Assembly: GCA_003194525.1 (NCBI GenBank)
Contig: NBIV01000078.1
Coordinates: forward strand, 62,001 to 126,000
Source: Gracilariopsis chorda
Taxonomy: Eukaryota > Rhodophyta > Florideophyceae > Gracilariales > Gracilariaceae
Length of the DNA: 64,000 nt
Reading direction: 5' to 3'
Shown here piece by piece: positions 9,167-19,054 of this stretch (within the stretch, counting starts at the first letter, position 1; each line of letters opens with the position of its first letter). The translations under genes and the position numbers were made by a program. The notes below the pieces were generated by a model, which saw only the letters and a list, made by a program, of their open reading frames with translations, had not been told where the DNA came from and did not search any database.

Positions 9167-12100
9167 AGCAATGTTGTGTTGACCATTGCCATCACTCGTG
9201 TGCCTAGGGCATATCCGGCTGGAGGTAACGAAACGTTTGGTTCAACTGCATTGTAAATCGCTTGCGTTGGAAGCCCGGTATCAAGGGTACAACAGTTTAG
9301 TTCCTTCCACGCCTTTCAATTATAAAGGAGGTGGGGCCTAGCACCACCTGCGTCCAATTTTTTATGTGTCTTCGTTTTCACTAACGTTTCCCATTACCGT
9401 CCGAAAGGTGCACCTGACCCCTGCTTTGAGTACATTTCTACGACTAGATACAGTGTGGGTATGAGATAGGCCTCTTTTGTGCCTGGAATTACAGGTGCTC
9501 GTCGATCGACAAGCAGACAGAAAACGGTACCATCTCAAAGCGGCCGCTGAACTCGCTGTGTGAATAAGACTTTGGTGGCGCCGGTAGCGGGCAGTCGATC
9601 GTCGCTTAACCTTGCACACTCCGTTCTGAAACCACGCTTTGCTGAGATTCGGACATTGCCTGTAGCGCCAGGGCTGGAGTAGTACGCGTTTCTTTGCCTT
9701 CAGAAAGTGTGAATGCCCAGCGAAGAGCAATGCGCGCGAGAGGGATTGAGATTGACAAGGAATTATGATAAGTTCTACCACAGCGTCGCAATTAGACAAT
9801 GTGCGCCTATAAAGAAGAAGAATGCGCGCGGGCAGTAGGCCATTCGAGAGAAGAAGTTATGATTTTTTTGTAAATATTTAGAAGATTCTTGGAGGAATTA
9901 CACTCTCATCAGTTTGATTGAAAGAATTGTGATGCAGACTTCTTAGTGAATGACAGCGATGTTTTTGAACGATTATTTCAAGATCGAGCAGAACAAGATA
10001 GCAGCATATTGTTTGCGCATGCTGGTTTTCACGATTGAGCCTTGGGCGTTTGGTGGCCGTCAACACTAAAGGTCATGAAACCAACCACACCGTAAATGAG
10101 TTAGCTTGCATACTTAGTTCTGCTGTGCCGTTGAAAGGCTGTACTTGCGATTCTCTTGCAAAGCGGGCAAGTACCAAAGGTACCCGTAGTTTGAGTCTCG
10201 GGAAGCACAATGCGGGACGCGTTTGGAATGCTGCTGATTACCACAGATGAAACACAGTAGTAGCTTATTTTGGCAGAACGGCTTATGTAGCTAGCTACAC
10301 TTCGAAAATGCAGGCTAACAGGGTTACTGTTTGTGGTTTCGGTCAAATAACAGAGAACAACTGGGCACCTTCACCGGTTGATCTTCTCCTACCGGTGACT
10401 GTCCACTCGAAGACGATGTGCAGTGCTGGGCGCCCTCCGCGCCTTAGAGGCTACTGATATCAAGCCTGTCGTGCTTTCTGAATAAACGAGCGCAACCGGT
10501 CCTGGTACATTCTTTGTCAAGGAGGCAACTGATTGTGGGGACATTACTACATTAATAACACCTGTACAAATGTACACGTCTTCACAACACATCGTCAAAA
10601 ATGATACACACGCTTTGTTTCGGCTCTACGTAACTTTTGTTTGACCGGGATGTGGCAGCTCACTGCAAGTTGATTCGTTGTGTTACTCTTGGTAGATTGC
10701 TAACCCTTACCCTTGTACCTTCGGTACCAACGGTACCTTTGGTACACTCGGTACGGTACACTCAGTTCGGCCTGCGCTCGCGGAAGCTTACTACTGTACA
10801 AGTATCGCTGGACACGCTCGTATCAGTGTCTGGCCAGACACTTTTGTAGCCCAGTCGTCTCACAGCACGGAAGGCACAATGCGCCAGGCATGTGCCGACT
10901 GCAAACGGGTGGGTGCCATGTGACATCGGCACGGTGATTGAATGCACGGCAAAGTCGTGCGCACGGTCTCTTTTAATCGTGCCGCTGGCACCGAAAATCC
11001 GTGACGAAGAGCAAACAAAACAGCTGCTGATGATGAGGGCATTTCAACGCAGTTGCATCCAGGCTAGCCATGATCATATTGAGTTAAATTTGCCAGAACA
11101 GATGGCGTGAACCAAATCTCAAACTGCTATCGCAAGATTACCAACAAAACAACCCTTCGCCCCTGGTTTGCAAGTTGAGCAGAGTGTCTACCCCTGGCAC
11201 TACCAGATATCAAAATGCAAAACCGACGAAGAATATTTTCACAGCTTCTTCCAGGAACTGCTCGAGATTCCAATTAAAAAATGCATCCTTGGTAATTACA
11301 AGCTTGTGATGTAATGGATTTGATTGCATCCTTTCAACATTATGCGATAACCTGCTCCGCAAAGTATGATAGAGTTATAGCAAAGTACACGTAGAGCATT
11401 ACAAATTACTCCTCTGTCTGTTCTCTCTGTCCTGATTGGCTAGTGTTTGATCCTGTTTTCACTTCCGTGGAGAGAAGCGTGCTCCTCTTCCATTCGAAGG
11501 AGCACATCCTCCGCCATCGAGATGACACAGCGCATGATAGTGGGAAGTGCGGCAGTGAAGATCCGCTCAGAACCAATACTTTATAGTCTGTCTGTCTTTC
11601 TGATGTAACTTGTATAAATAAAACATTTGAAAGCCCAACATTGCGATGCACGCAGTTCACTTGTCGTGGGATTTCTGTCAACTCTTGACCAACAAGTTCC
11701 CATGAACGGCGATACGTTCCAGAATAGGGGGTCACTGATCTCTTGAAGTTCTTTCAGCACTGCTGTTGTCCTAAGGAACACTTGCTACCCTGACGTAGGC
11801 TACGTATTTCCTGCTAGTGTCCTCCAATGTGCTCCACGAAGGTTACCTGCTCTGCAGCTCTGTACGTAATCATGCTCGAAGAGCATCGACACGACCAAAT
11901 ATTCCACTCTCCCACAGTATCCTAAAACGCATACCCCTTTTTGAAAGTTGGCTGGACTCACTACATCCTATGCGCTCCCCTTCCACTGCTTGTCTCTAAA
12001 AGGCAGTTCAATAAGATATTCCCAAATAGACCATCATAGCGCGTGATTTTACCAACTCTTAAAACTGCTGATGCATTGTAGATCGCCTACGAGTGCGGCG

Positions 12101-12567
12101 TTCGACCTTCACAATCCAAAACCAATGAACCTAACGGATGACCTGTGGTTCTTTCCATTCTGAACAACAATACCTGTGCTTGAGCTGTATCATCAACCAA
12201 GTACAACAGAGTCGCATCCAACAGGAAAAAGGTTCGTAGGGTTCATTCGCTAGCTAGGACTCCTTACGGCGATTACTGAGTCCCCAGCTATATGCCTTCG
12301 TGACGCGCACTCTCTATACGTATCGATTAAGGTGGAGAAGAACATGTATGATGCGGTTTCATGGAGTGCACTACGATACGGAAACAATGATCGTGAACGG
12401 TTAATCTCGTCACAGCATGTCATAAACTAGCACCGTCGCTGCCGTTGACTAGATCAAGTATATGATGACATTTTGTTTACAACTAGTGTACCAAAAGCGT
12501 ATATCATCAACAAAGCAACACATTACGGTCTGAAATGATGTGACCGAACGATGTGTCTTCGAAACTG
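9167..12567. other. Intergenic, no gene seen apart from a small minisatellite
   Basis: Open frames of up to 145 residues occur but none has domain motifs, a signal peptide or homology to another part of the window. A 9-bp tandem array lies at 10715-10759 and is listed separately. Confidence 0.5.
10715..10759. repeat. 9-bp GTAC minisatellite
   Basis: GTAC recurs at 10715, 10724, 10733, 10742 and 10751, exactly 9 bp apart, with one further GTAC at 10756. Units follow GTACCnnCG and then GTACnnTCG, giving dense KpnI-like GGTACC palindromes. No gene overlaps it. Confidence 0.85.
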
Positions 12568-12575
12568 TATTTAAG
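12568..12575 (+). promoter_or_regulatory. TATA-like box of the vWA gene
   Basis: TATTTAAG lies 107 bp before the ATG at 12675. Similar spacing is seen at the minus-strand gene ending at 4210. Confidence 0.45.
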
Positions 12576-12674
12576 TGGCGTTCTACGAAGCTCTGCATCT
12601 CCAATTTCAAATACCGTTCAAGTACATACAAAAGGGTAAATTTTTACTTCTTTGTTCACATAGCGAGTCTCATC

Positions 12675-13760
12675 ATGACCAGCAGCTTCTTCCTCGCGAC
12701 GGTTCTTGCCGTCATTTCAGCCGTTGCGTTGGGACAAACCCCATCTCCTTCTCCTGCTTGCCAAATCAAGCACGTATGCTACATTCTCGATCAGTCCGGT
12801 TCCATCAATGACAACGAATATGCCCTCGAACAACGCTTCGTGAACAAGATTGCAGATATTATTGACTCGACCTCCATCACAGATCCCTTCAACTCCGCTG
12901 TTGCCTTCTCTCGTAGCGTTCGGACTATTCAGCCAGCAACAAACAATCTCCACACATTCAAGGATGCAGTTAGTAAAGAGAGAATATTCCGCTCTACAAC
13001 CCGCATTTCCTTTGGTTTAAGACAATGCCAACGTATTCTGGAAGGTAAGCAAGGAAGCAGGACCATGGTGCTTTTGACGGACGGAGAACCAGATTCGAGT
13101 GACAGATTGCAAACAATTAACGCTGCTGAAGATATCACGAACGCTGGTATCGGTATTGTAGCTGTCGGCATTGGTAACAGCGTGAATGCTGACTTACTCC
13201 GCCAACTGGTTCCAGAACCAGAGTTCTATATTGACACGAGGTTCGATGACCTCGACTCAAAGATTCAGGTCGTTGCAAATGCTATTTGTAACATCATCCC
13301 AGAAAAAACCGAATGTGAGAAGGCATACGACAAGTGTTTGTTCAAGTTCAGTGGAGTTAATGGCTTCAATAACGCTATCTTTTCCATTGCTGGAGAGCCA
13401 GATAAGAGCTTCACTCCTCGTGTTGTGCCCAAGGCCACCACGTACAGTCTCGGCACGTTGAACACAAACAATGTCGTCCCTGAGTTCATCGAAGGAAACC
13501 AAGGGAGGCCGATTACAGAATTTGGCTCCCAAAGATTTACACCAACCCACTTCAAACCCTATTGGATATCTGAGGAGCGCGGATCCGGTGTGGGGCACCA
13601 GACTTTCCAAGGTAATCAGCTTGAGGTGGCAAATGACAAATGCGTAAGGGTGTATTTCACTAGCTTCCAGGAGGTTCCTCCTAACGGGCAGGTGGTGAAC
13701 CGCAACAACGTGCCCACAAGTGAAAACAAATGTGTTGTCTTCCGCACGAAGCTGCAGTAA
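12675..13760 (+). CDS. Secreted von Willebrand factor A domain protein
   Basis: 361 residues with a signal peptide (MTSSFFLATVLAVISAVALG) and a short Ser/Pro linker. Residues about 33-215 form a vWA fold: strand KHVCYILDQSGSIN carries the metal site DxSxS (D39, S41, S43), a threonine in STTRISFG fits the third ligand, and MVLLTDGEPD provides the conserved aspartate. All MIDAS ligands are therefore present, so metal-dependent protein binding is plausible. The C-terminal 145 residues (from about residue 216) contain four or more cysteines and match nothing I recognise. The frame is open upstream to 12540, but the ATG at 12675 starts the leader and lies 107 bp after a TATA-like box. Such proteins usually mediate extracellular matrix or adhesion contacts; that role is inferred here. 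Confidence 0.9.
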   Translation: MTSSFFLATVLAVISAVALGQTPSPSPACQIKHVCYILDQSGSINDNEYALEQRFVNKIADIIDSTSITDPFNSAVAFSRSVRTIQPATNNLHTFKDAVSKERIFRSTTRISFGLRQCQRILEGKQGSRTMVLLTDGEPDSSDRLQTINAAEDITNAGIGIVAVGIGNSVNADLLRQLVPEPEFYIDTRFDDLDSKIQVVANAICNIIPEKTECEKAYDKCLFKFSGVNGFNNAIFSIAGEPDKSFTPRVVPKATTYSLGTLNTNNVVPEFIEGNQGRPITEFGSQRFTPTHFKPYWISEERGSGVGHQTFQGNQLEVANDKCVRVYFTSFQEVPPNGQVVNRNNVPTSENKCVVFRTKLQ

Positions 13761-14880
13761 GACCATAAAGGGCTTTAGAGATGCATTGAGCCATGAGTAT
13801 CCTACATCTGGCGGGATTGTTCTCCCGCTCAGGCATGACGACGATATGTATCACACGCAGCGTTTTTGAGTGAACGCAATCCCTTAGTAAACGTTGTATG
13901 TTACATGTGAGTGGCAGATCAATACAGAAGCTCTGCAATTTGCAAGATATGTCTTCGTCCAGAAATCAATTAGGTAGAAAAGGCCACTGCACCAAGCCCA
14001 GATCACAGAGTTTGTAAACCTCTCTAATCTCAAGTGCACAGACTCTTTCTGAATATTTCTTTGGTTGATAGGTGGATGAACTCAAATGCAGGCAGGCTCT
14101 ACGTTGCAGACAGATTGATACAAACGATTAGGTTAGTTAAAACATTGTGTGACTCTTTTGTTATTGTTTCACGATATTCTCGCTAGTTTGAACGTCGAAG
14201 GTTGATAGTAGTCGTTATTCATGGTAAGTTAGTGGTAATTCCTTGATTAATTCTTTGTGCCAGTCCTGTTCTTATATAGTCTTGGCAATCTCTTCGTTTT
14301 TGCTAATTCTATTAAACCACCTACTACAATATCTTAAACGGCCCCTTTTTTTGTCATATGTGCCCTCTTCTAAAAACCTGTACCAATCCGTCTTTCATTG
14401 CAGTCTCCCGGTGGTTGAATTATTGGCTACGTGTAATTCGCTTGACCTACCTGAGTAAAGCTACAGAAAAGGTTTCATATGCGCAATAATCTCTCCCAAA
14501 AACGAAGTAGAGACTTAACACGTAAATCATGCTCTGATAAGAGCGTCTCCACCGGACAGCAGTTTCATTCCAGACAGTGAAGCAAGTGTACACTTCTTTT
14601 GGCTGATTCAATTACTCTACATGAAGTCAATATTCGACTTTCAAACAGTGTCGTTAAATTATGGATCATTGCACATGGCCACAATTTCAACGGGTTGATC
14701 CCACCACTAAGATAATATGAAATCGCTCCACTTCCTTTTCAAAAAAAGATGCGACGAAGAAACTATGTTTGCTTACGCATATCGGACGCAAATTATGTCG
14801 CAGTGTTGAACATGTTTTATCAATGACTATAATCCCAGTAGATTGGTTACAGAAAAACTCCAAAATCCTCCGGAGAATCA
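13761..14880. other. Downstream region of the vWA gene, no gene seen
   Basis: It contains the 3' flank of the vWA gene and then AT-rich sequence up to the 3' terminus of Helitron A. No convincing coding frame or repeat is visible. Confidence 0.5.
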
Positions 14881-14920
14881 CAAGAAAAAGCGGCCTTCGG
14901 CCGCGAGTAGCGCTTTGCGC
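14881..14920 (-). terminator. Helitron A 3' end: double hairpin plus CTTG
   Basis: Hairpin 1: GCGC 14910-14913 and GCGC 14917-14920 around TTT. Hairpin 2: GCGGCC 14890-14895 and GGCCGC 14899-14904 around TTC. The element then ends with CTTG read on the minus strand, followed by T. The same arrangement is present at copies B and C. Confidence 0.85.
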
Positions 14921-14989
14921 CGCGCCCGAAAGTTTGTAAAAGATATCCGCACAAAGTTTGAATTACGCATAAACCAAACTATGTCAAAT

Positions 14990-17860
14990 TAGCGACGCCA
15001 GTGTACAAAGTCTACAAATTTTTGTAAAAAAAAGGTATTGATGCTTACCGGCATTAAATAAAAATCATGCGCATTTTGAGGCGTGTCGTGTTCATTATGA
15101 AACAGTACCACATGATCAGATGTTTTCCCATCCGAGAGTGTAATATAGACCAGATCAAACAAAAAATAGTTTGTTCAAACGTTAATTATCATTTTCGTCA
15201 GCGCTCGTCGCGCTTTATGACATGTAGTCCACTTCCATTTACCAAGAGAGTCGTTTCAAATATGTGGCGAGCAAAGAAGAATTTAGACGTGTAGGCAGTC
15301 TTACGTTTCGATTCAAAACTTATCGCTCTTTACGAAAATTTATCTAAAATGCCTCTAAAATTGGATTGATTTGGACATGCCTGTACTAAAAGAGATACCA
15401 TGCTGCTTAAATTGAGCCCACCCTTTTTTTGCTCATGTACATCCTGATTATATACTGAAGCATGTCGCTCTGTGCACTTCATAAACCTTTAGTTCGACTT
15501 GATACACCTAATGTCTGGTACTTGGCACCTTTGAAAGTATACTGTATCAGGTGGTCCATAGCGCGTCCCTTTTGTATTTTCTTAGCATTGGTGTTAGCTT
15601 TGTTTTTCATTGTGACATCTGGATTCCCAGGAACAATTTTTAGAGCTTTTGAGCTTCTTTTTCGGTAGGTCACTCGGTTTGTGTACTCATTTAGCGTTGT
15701 TTAAGTCAAAAAGTCTTTTAGATCACATCAAAGTCTTCAATTACCGTAAGAGGTACGACCACGAAAATATGAAGAGTTTTTGTGCATATTGAATTTCTTC
15801 ACCAATCGGAGTTTTTGTTCCTCAGTCAAGTCACCCCGAGGCAGTTCAGCTTTGGTCAAACTGTCAATGATCTCAGAATCTTCAATTTGGTCCCTGTCCA
15901 ACCAAAGAAGAATGTCGTGATGTAGATTATTTCTTTCCTGGAACTAACGTTTGGCGGCAATTCCAATGAATCTAAGGACAAATAGCTGTTTAGAATAATT
16001 TTGTAGATCCTTTATGATTGAATTTGCATACAGGTTGTAGACTGTTGCAATAATATCTGGCCTATAAAATGGAAGGCTTCTGTCTCCCTGTGGAGAAAAT
16101 GCACCAGTTTTCTCGTTGTCCATACTAAGCCTTTTCATCTCTGCCTGCCATACGTTCATTGTGATTGTGACGAAAAGCATCGGGGAGCCCAGTCTATTGA
16201 CCATTGCTTGTACACCCAGTATTTTTTGGTTTCAGTAGGGCGGGGAAATTCTTTGAATACCTGGAAGGAAGAGTTTACCAGGAGTGCCATGTTCATCTGT
16301 TCTGATATGGGTTCCAGTCCGCAGCTCCCATTCTTCAGCCGCCATTCTCATCTGTGCTGTTTCCAAGTAACGAAGTCTCAAGTCTTCAATGTTTGTGCTA
16401 GTACGAGCAACCATTACTGAAGAAATATACCAGTATTCAGCAGCACATTATCGGTGTACAATCTTCGCTTAGAGTGTCCTGCCCATGTTAGGCTCCTTTC
16501 GTCTCAGTTGTTCGCATTCCTTCATGTAATATATGTTGCTGTATCATACGGGGCATGAATCTCACCTTGAGGGTAGAGCAGTGAAAAAGCTCTTTTCTCA
16601 GCGTCCATTGAATCAGGCGTCACACGCTTGTACTGGACAACTCGACGTCGAAGATTGCCCGTTGACATGTGATGGGATTCTTTTCCCCCTACCAGCTGGG
16701 CAACTGGGGCTTCCGACCTGAACAGTCCACTTGGATCTACACGATCAAAGCTCTCACTGCAAGATGTCTGCCTTGGTTGTCTTCTGATAACGGTCCTGCA
16801 CCGGAGCTCACCTCGATTCGGGCTTCTTGGGCTTCTTGGGCATCTTGATCATTCCAGACAACTAATACTTCCTGAATAGCGTCTGTAGAGATGTCCAGAG
16901 TAGACTAGTCCGCTTTTGATCTCCTGCGAACATTTTCGTCTGGTCTGAACAAATTTCTATATCTCTGTCGGAGAATATCTGGTCTTGGTCCCATGACGTC
17001 GTATAACTTTGGAACCAAGTATCGAATATTTGGGTTAGACACCATTCTTCTCGTGAAAGAAGAAGAATAGTCTTGTGAGTTAAGACTGGGAGGACCTTCC
17101 GACCAGAAATATGTGTAGCGCACGTTCTGGCATGGAACATAAAGACACAAATTGCCTTCAAGTCGAAGAAATGACGGATCTCTACCCCGAACGTACTTCA
17201 TATCCATGAATGTGACCACGGTTGCAATTAACACATTTAAGTGTGTTGATACCGTTTGAAAAGAACGCAAGCAATATATGTCTTCAAGTTGCACATTGAT
17301 ATGCACTGGTCTGAAACAAACTCCAAGCGATCTGGAGCTTTTATATCCACAGCATGTTCCTTCGGTCTCTGCACGAAGCCGAACTGCGCCACAATATTTG
17401 CACATACGAATACGAAGCACCCACCCCAAATTTTTGAGAGGACATCGAGTTGCTCGATGGGCGTTTGCACTGCACGTCCCACAACACGCTGGAAGTGTAC
17501 CAGTGATTGGTTGGTACTCCGGATATGAAGAGCTTGGACGTGCGGGGCCTTGACGAATATTTTCTGCTCTTGCATCCAAGACATGTTTTGGTCCATATTA
17601 AACCCCTTAGTGAGGTCTCCCAGTGAACCCCACAGCAGCCCTAACGTGTTCCTGTTGAATGCCAGAAGAAAGAGAGGAGTTTAAGTAAATCTCTTCAGGA
17701 CTATGAGGTTCCATAGCATTTTGGGGAAGCTCGGTTCCAGTTCCTAAGTCCACCTGCGCAAGCTCATCGGTTATGTCTCGATGATGCACGGGCTGTATAC
17801 TCTCTGTTGGACGACGGCCTGCTCCTGGCCGGCGTCCATCACTTCGTTATGGCAGTCGAT
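14990..17860 (-). pseudogene. Helitron A Rep/helicase remnant
   Basis: Broken fragments of the replication initiator. 17579-16905 carries a cysteine-rich N-terminal region (LPACCGTC, RCPL, RMCKYCG, GTCCGYKSS) closely matching copy B. The frame at 16204-15944 matches the Helitron Rep core (SPMLFVTITMNVW, then a YANSIIKDL helix). The HUH position beyond it reads LHHDILLWL, so the second metal-binding histidine is lost. The tyrosine-motif region survives as HLIQYTFKGAK. After about 15225 the sequence jumps directly to the helicase C-terminal motif (HKARRALTKMIIN), so Walker A and Walker B regions are absent. It cannot encode a working enzyme. Confidence 0.85.
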
Positions 17861-18059
17861 GCGAAGAAAAGCTCATGTCGGACTGAGGGAACCGGAGAGA
17901 GATTGAGAGATTTAGTCATCACCTTTCGATGGAACATGTTCCGTTTCTGCCCCTTAAGTACAGAACTGGTGTTGCATAATAGTTTCCCCCCTGTAGCATA
18001 CGTAAAAATATTGTCTTCATTGTCTCAAGATGTTCACCAGCAGTACCTTGATAGTTTAC

Positions 18060-18340
18060 ATACGTAGTACTTTACTAAGTACAAATGCACTGCATTCTTA
18101 TTCGGTCTTGGTTTCAGACTTCAATACATATCGAGTACGATTAACCTACGTATGCAAGGTATAGTTCGTTCCTATTCTCGTTACAGCTTTCTACGTTTGT
18201 AGAACTGTGTGGCCTAAGTATGCACTACATAGATTAAAACTATTTTTGTTAGAAGGGAATATGTTTGCAGTACTGCGCAGCCTACGTATGCACTACGTAA
18301 ACTATAACTATTTTTGTTAGAAGAGTATACGTAGGTTGTA
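18060..18340. promoter_or_regulatory. Helitron A intergenic tract with repeated CCTACGTATGCA-like motifs
   Basis: The tract lies between the minus-strand Rep gene and the plus-strand accessory ORF. It holds two tandem units of about 68 bp (18196-18263, 18264-18330), each containing a GTATGCACTAC block and CTATTTTTGTTAGAAG. CCTACGTATGCA-like motifs recur through the whole tract. Copy B has the equivalent tract at 39940-40110. It is a candidate bidirectional promoter or protein-binding array. Confidence 0.6.
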
Positions 18341-18520
18341 CTATACTTTATTTATTTTGCTGTTTGAATAGGATACTTTTCTATTCTACCTATTGTGTAA
18401 TGTGCTGACGATTGTGTATTTAAGCTAGAACGTACCCTAAAATTGCAGAAAGCTTTTCTCCAAGCAGCCACCTACAACTTATTTCACTCTACTTCTTCGT
18501 TACAAGTATCATCTAACACC

Positions 18521-18897
18521 ATGGCCGATATGTCTCAAAGAGAGGTTCGCTACCTACAACTATGCCGTTTGCGCGACCATAATGATGATGTTCTACTGCG
18601 CTTGGGCACATGATTGGGAAAATTGTGTATAATACAGGCTGCATTGAAGCACATTGATGCGCACCGTGGCAATGTCAATTGGGTTTCTTTGGAAAAGATT
18701 TGTGCTCCATTGGCCCGAAGATTGACACCGCGTAAACGAAATTGGAAGACTACGGCCTGATTGGACGCAGCAAGGATTTGCCTGTTCGCCGGCCGTCAGA
18801 TATATCCACGTTTGAGACGTGTTCAAAGGGGCTGATAGAAGTTGAGGGTGTCGAGAGTGACAGACCATACACGTGCTCGGCCGATTGGCGCCACTAG
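18521..18897 (+). pseudogene. Helitron A accessory ORF (broken)
   Basis: An ORF starting MADMSQREVRYLQLCRLRD and transcribed opposite to Rep. The homologous copy in Helitron B (39368-39745 minus) begins MADMSQTEVRYLQLCRLRD and ends at the same position. Here in-frame stops occur after LRLGT and further on, plus small indels, so only remnants remain. About 125 codons in the intact form. I do not recognise the protein; its presence in both copies shows it belongs to the element rather than being host DNA. Confidence 0.75.
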
Positions 18898-19013
18898 GGT
18901 AAATCCTTTTATTACCATTGGCTAGTCGTTTGGAGGGAAGAAAATGTGCGTTTATTGACGTGTTCTAAGGGGTCAACTTGCTCATTTTCAGAGCAACTGT
19001 TAGGTAGGTTAGA

Positions 19014-19054
19014 CAAGTAGAAACGGCCTTCGGCCTTATGCGGCGCTGCGCGCC
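19014..19054 (-). mobile_element. 3' terminus of a third Helitron copy (C)
   Basis: Read on the minus strand it has GGCGC/GCGCC hairpin (19042-19054), GGCC/GGCC hairpin (19025-19035) around the triplet GAA, then CTTG ending at 19014. This is the copy A/B 3' end. CTTG is followed directly by TCTAACC, the 5' end of copy A. The upstream extent of C is not resolved; it may be a short non-autonomous element reaching to about 19450. Confidence 0.75.

Larger units (their letters stand above)
14881..19013 (-). mobile_element. Helitron copy A (internally deleted)
   Basis: A rolling-circle transposon of about 4.1 kb read on the minus strand. Its 5' end is TCTAACCTACCTAA (19013 inward) and its 3' end has two hairpins then CTTG at 14884-14881. 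It is the same family as copy B at 39263-45294: the accessory ORF, the repeated intergenic tract, the Rep region and the 3' end all align in the same order. It differs by one deletion of about 1.9 kb that removes nearly the whole helicase, with the junction near 15217-15225. Rep frames are broken. The 3' end of another Helitron abuts its 5' end at 19014. Confidence 0.9.

Noticed and set aside
9362-9799. 145-codon minus frame
   Set aside because: No motif, no signal peptide, no partner elsewhere; compatible with chance.
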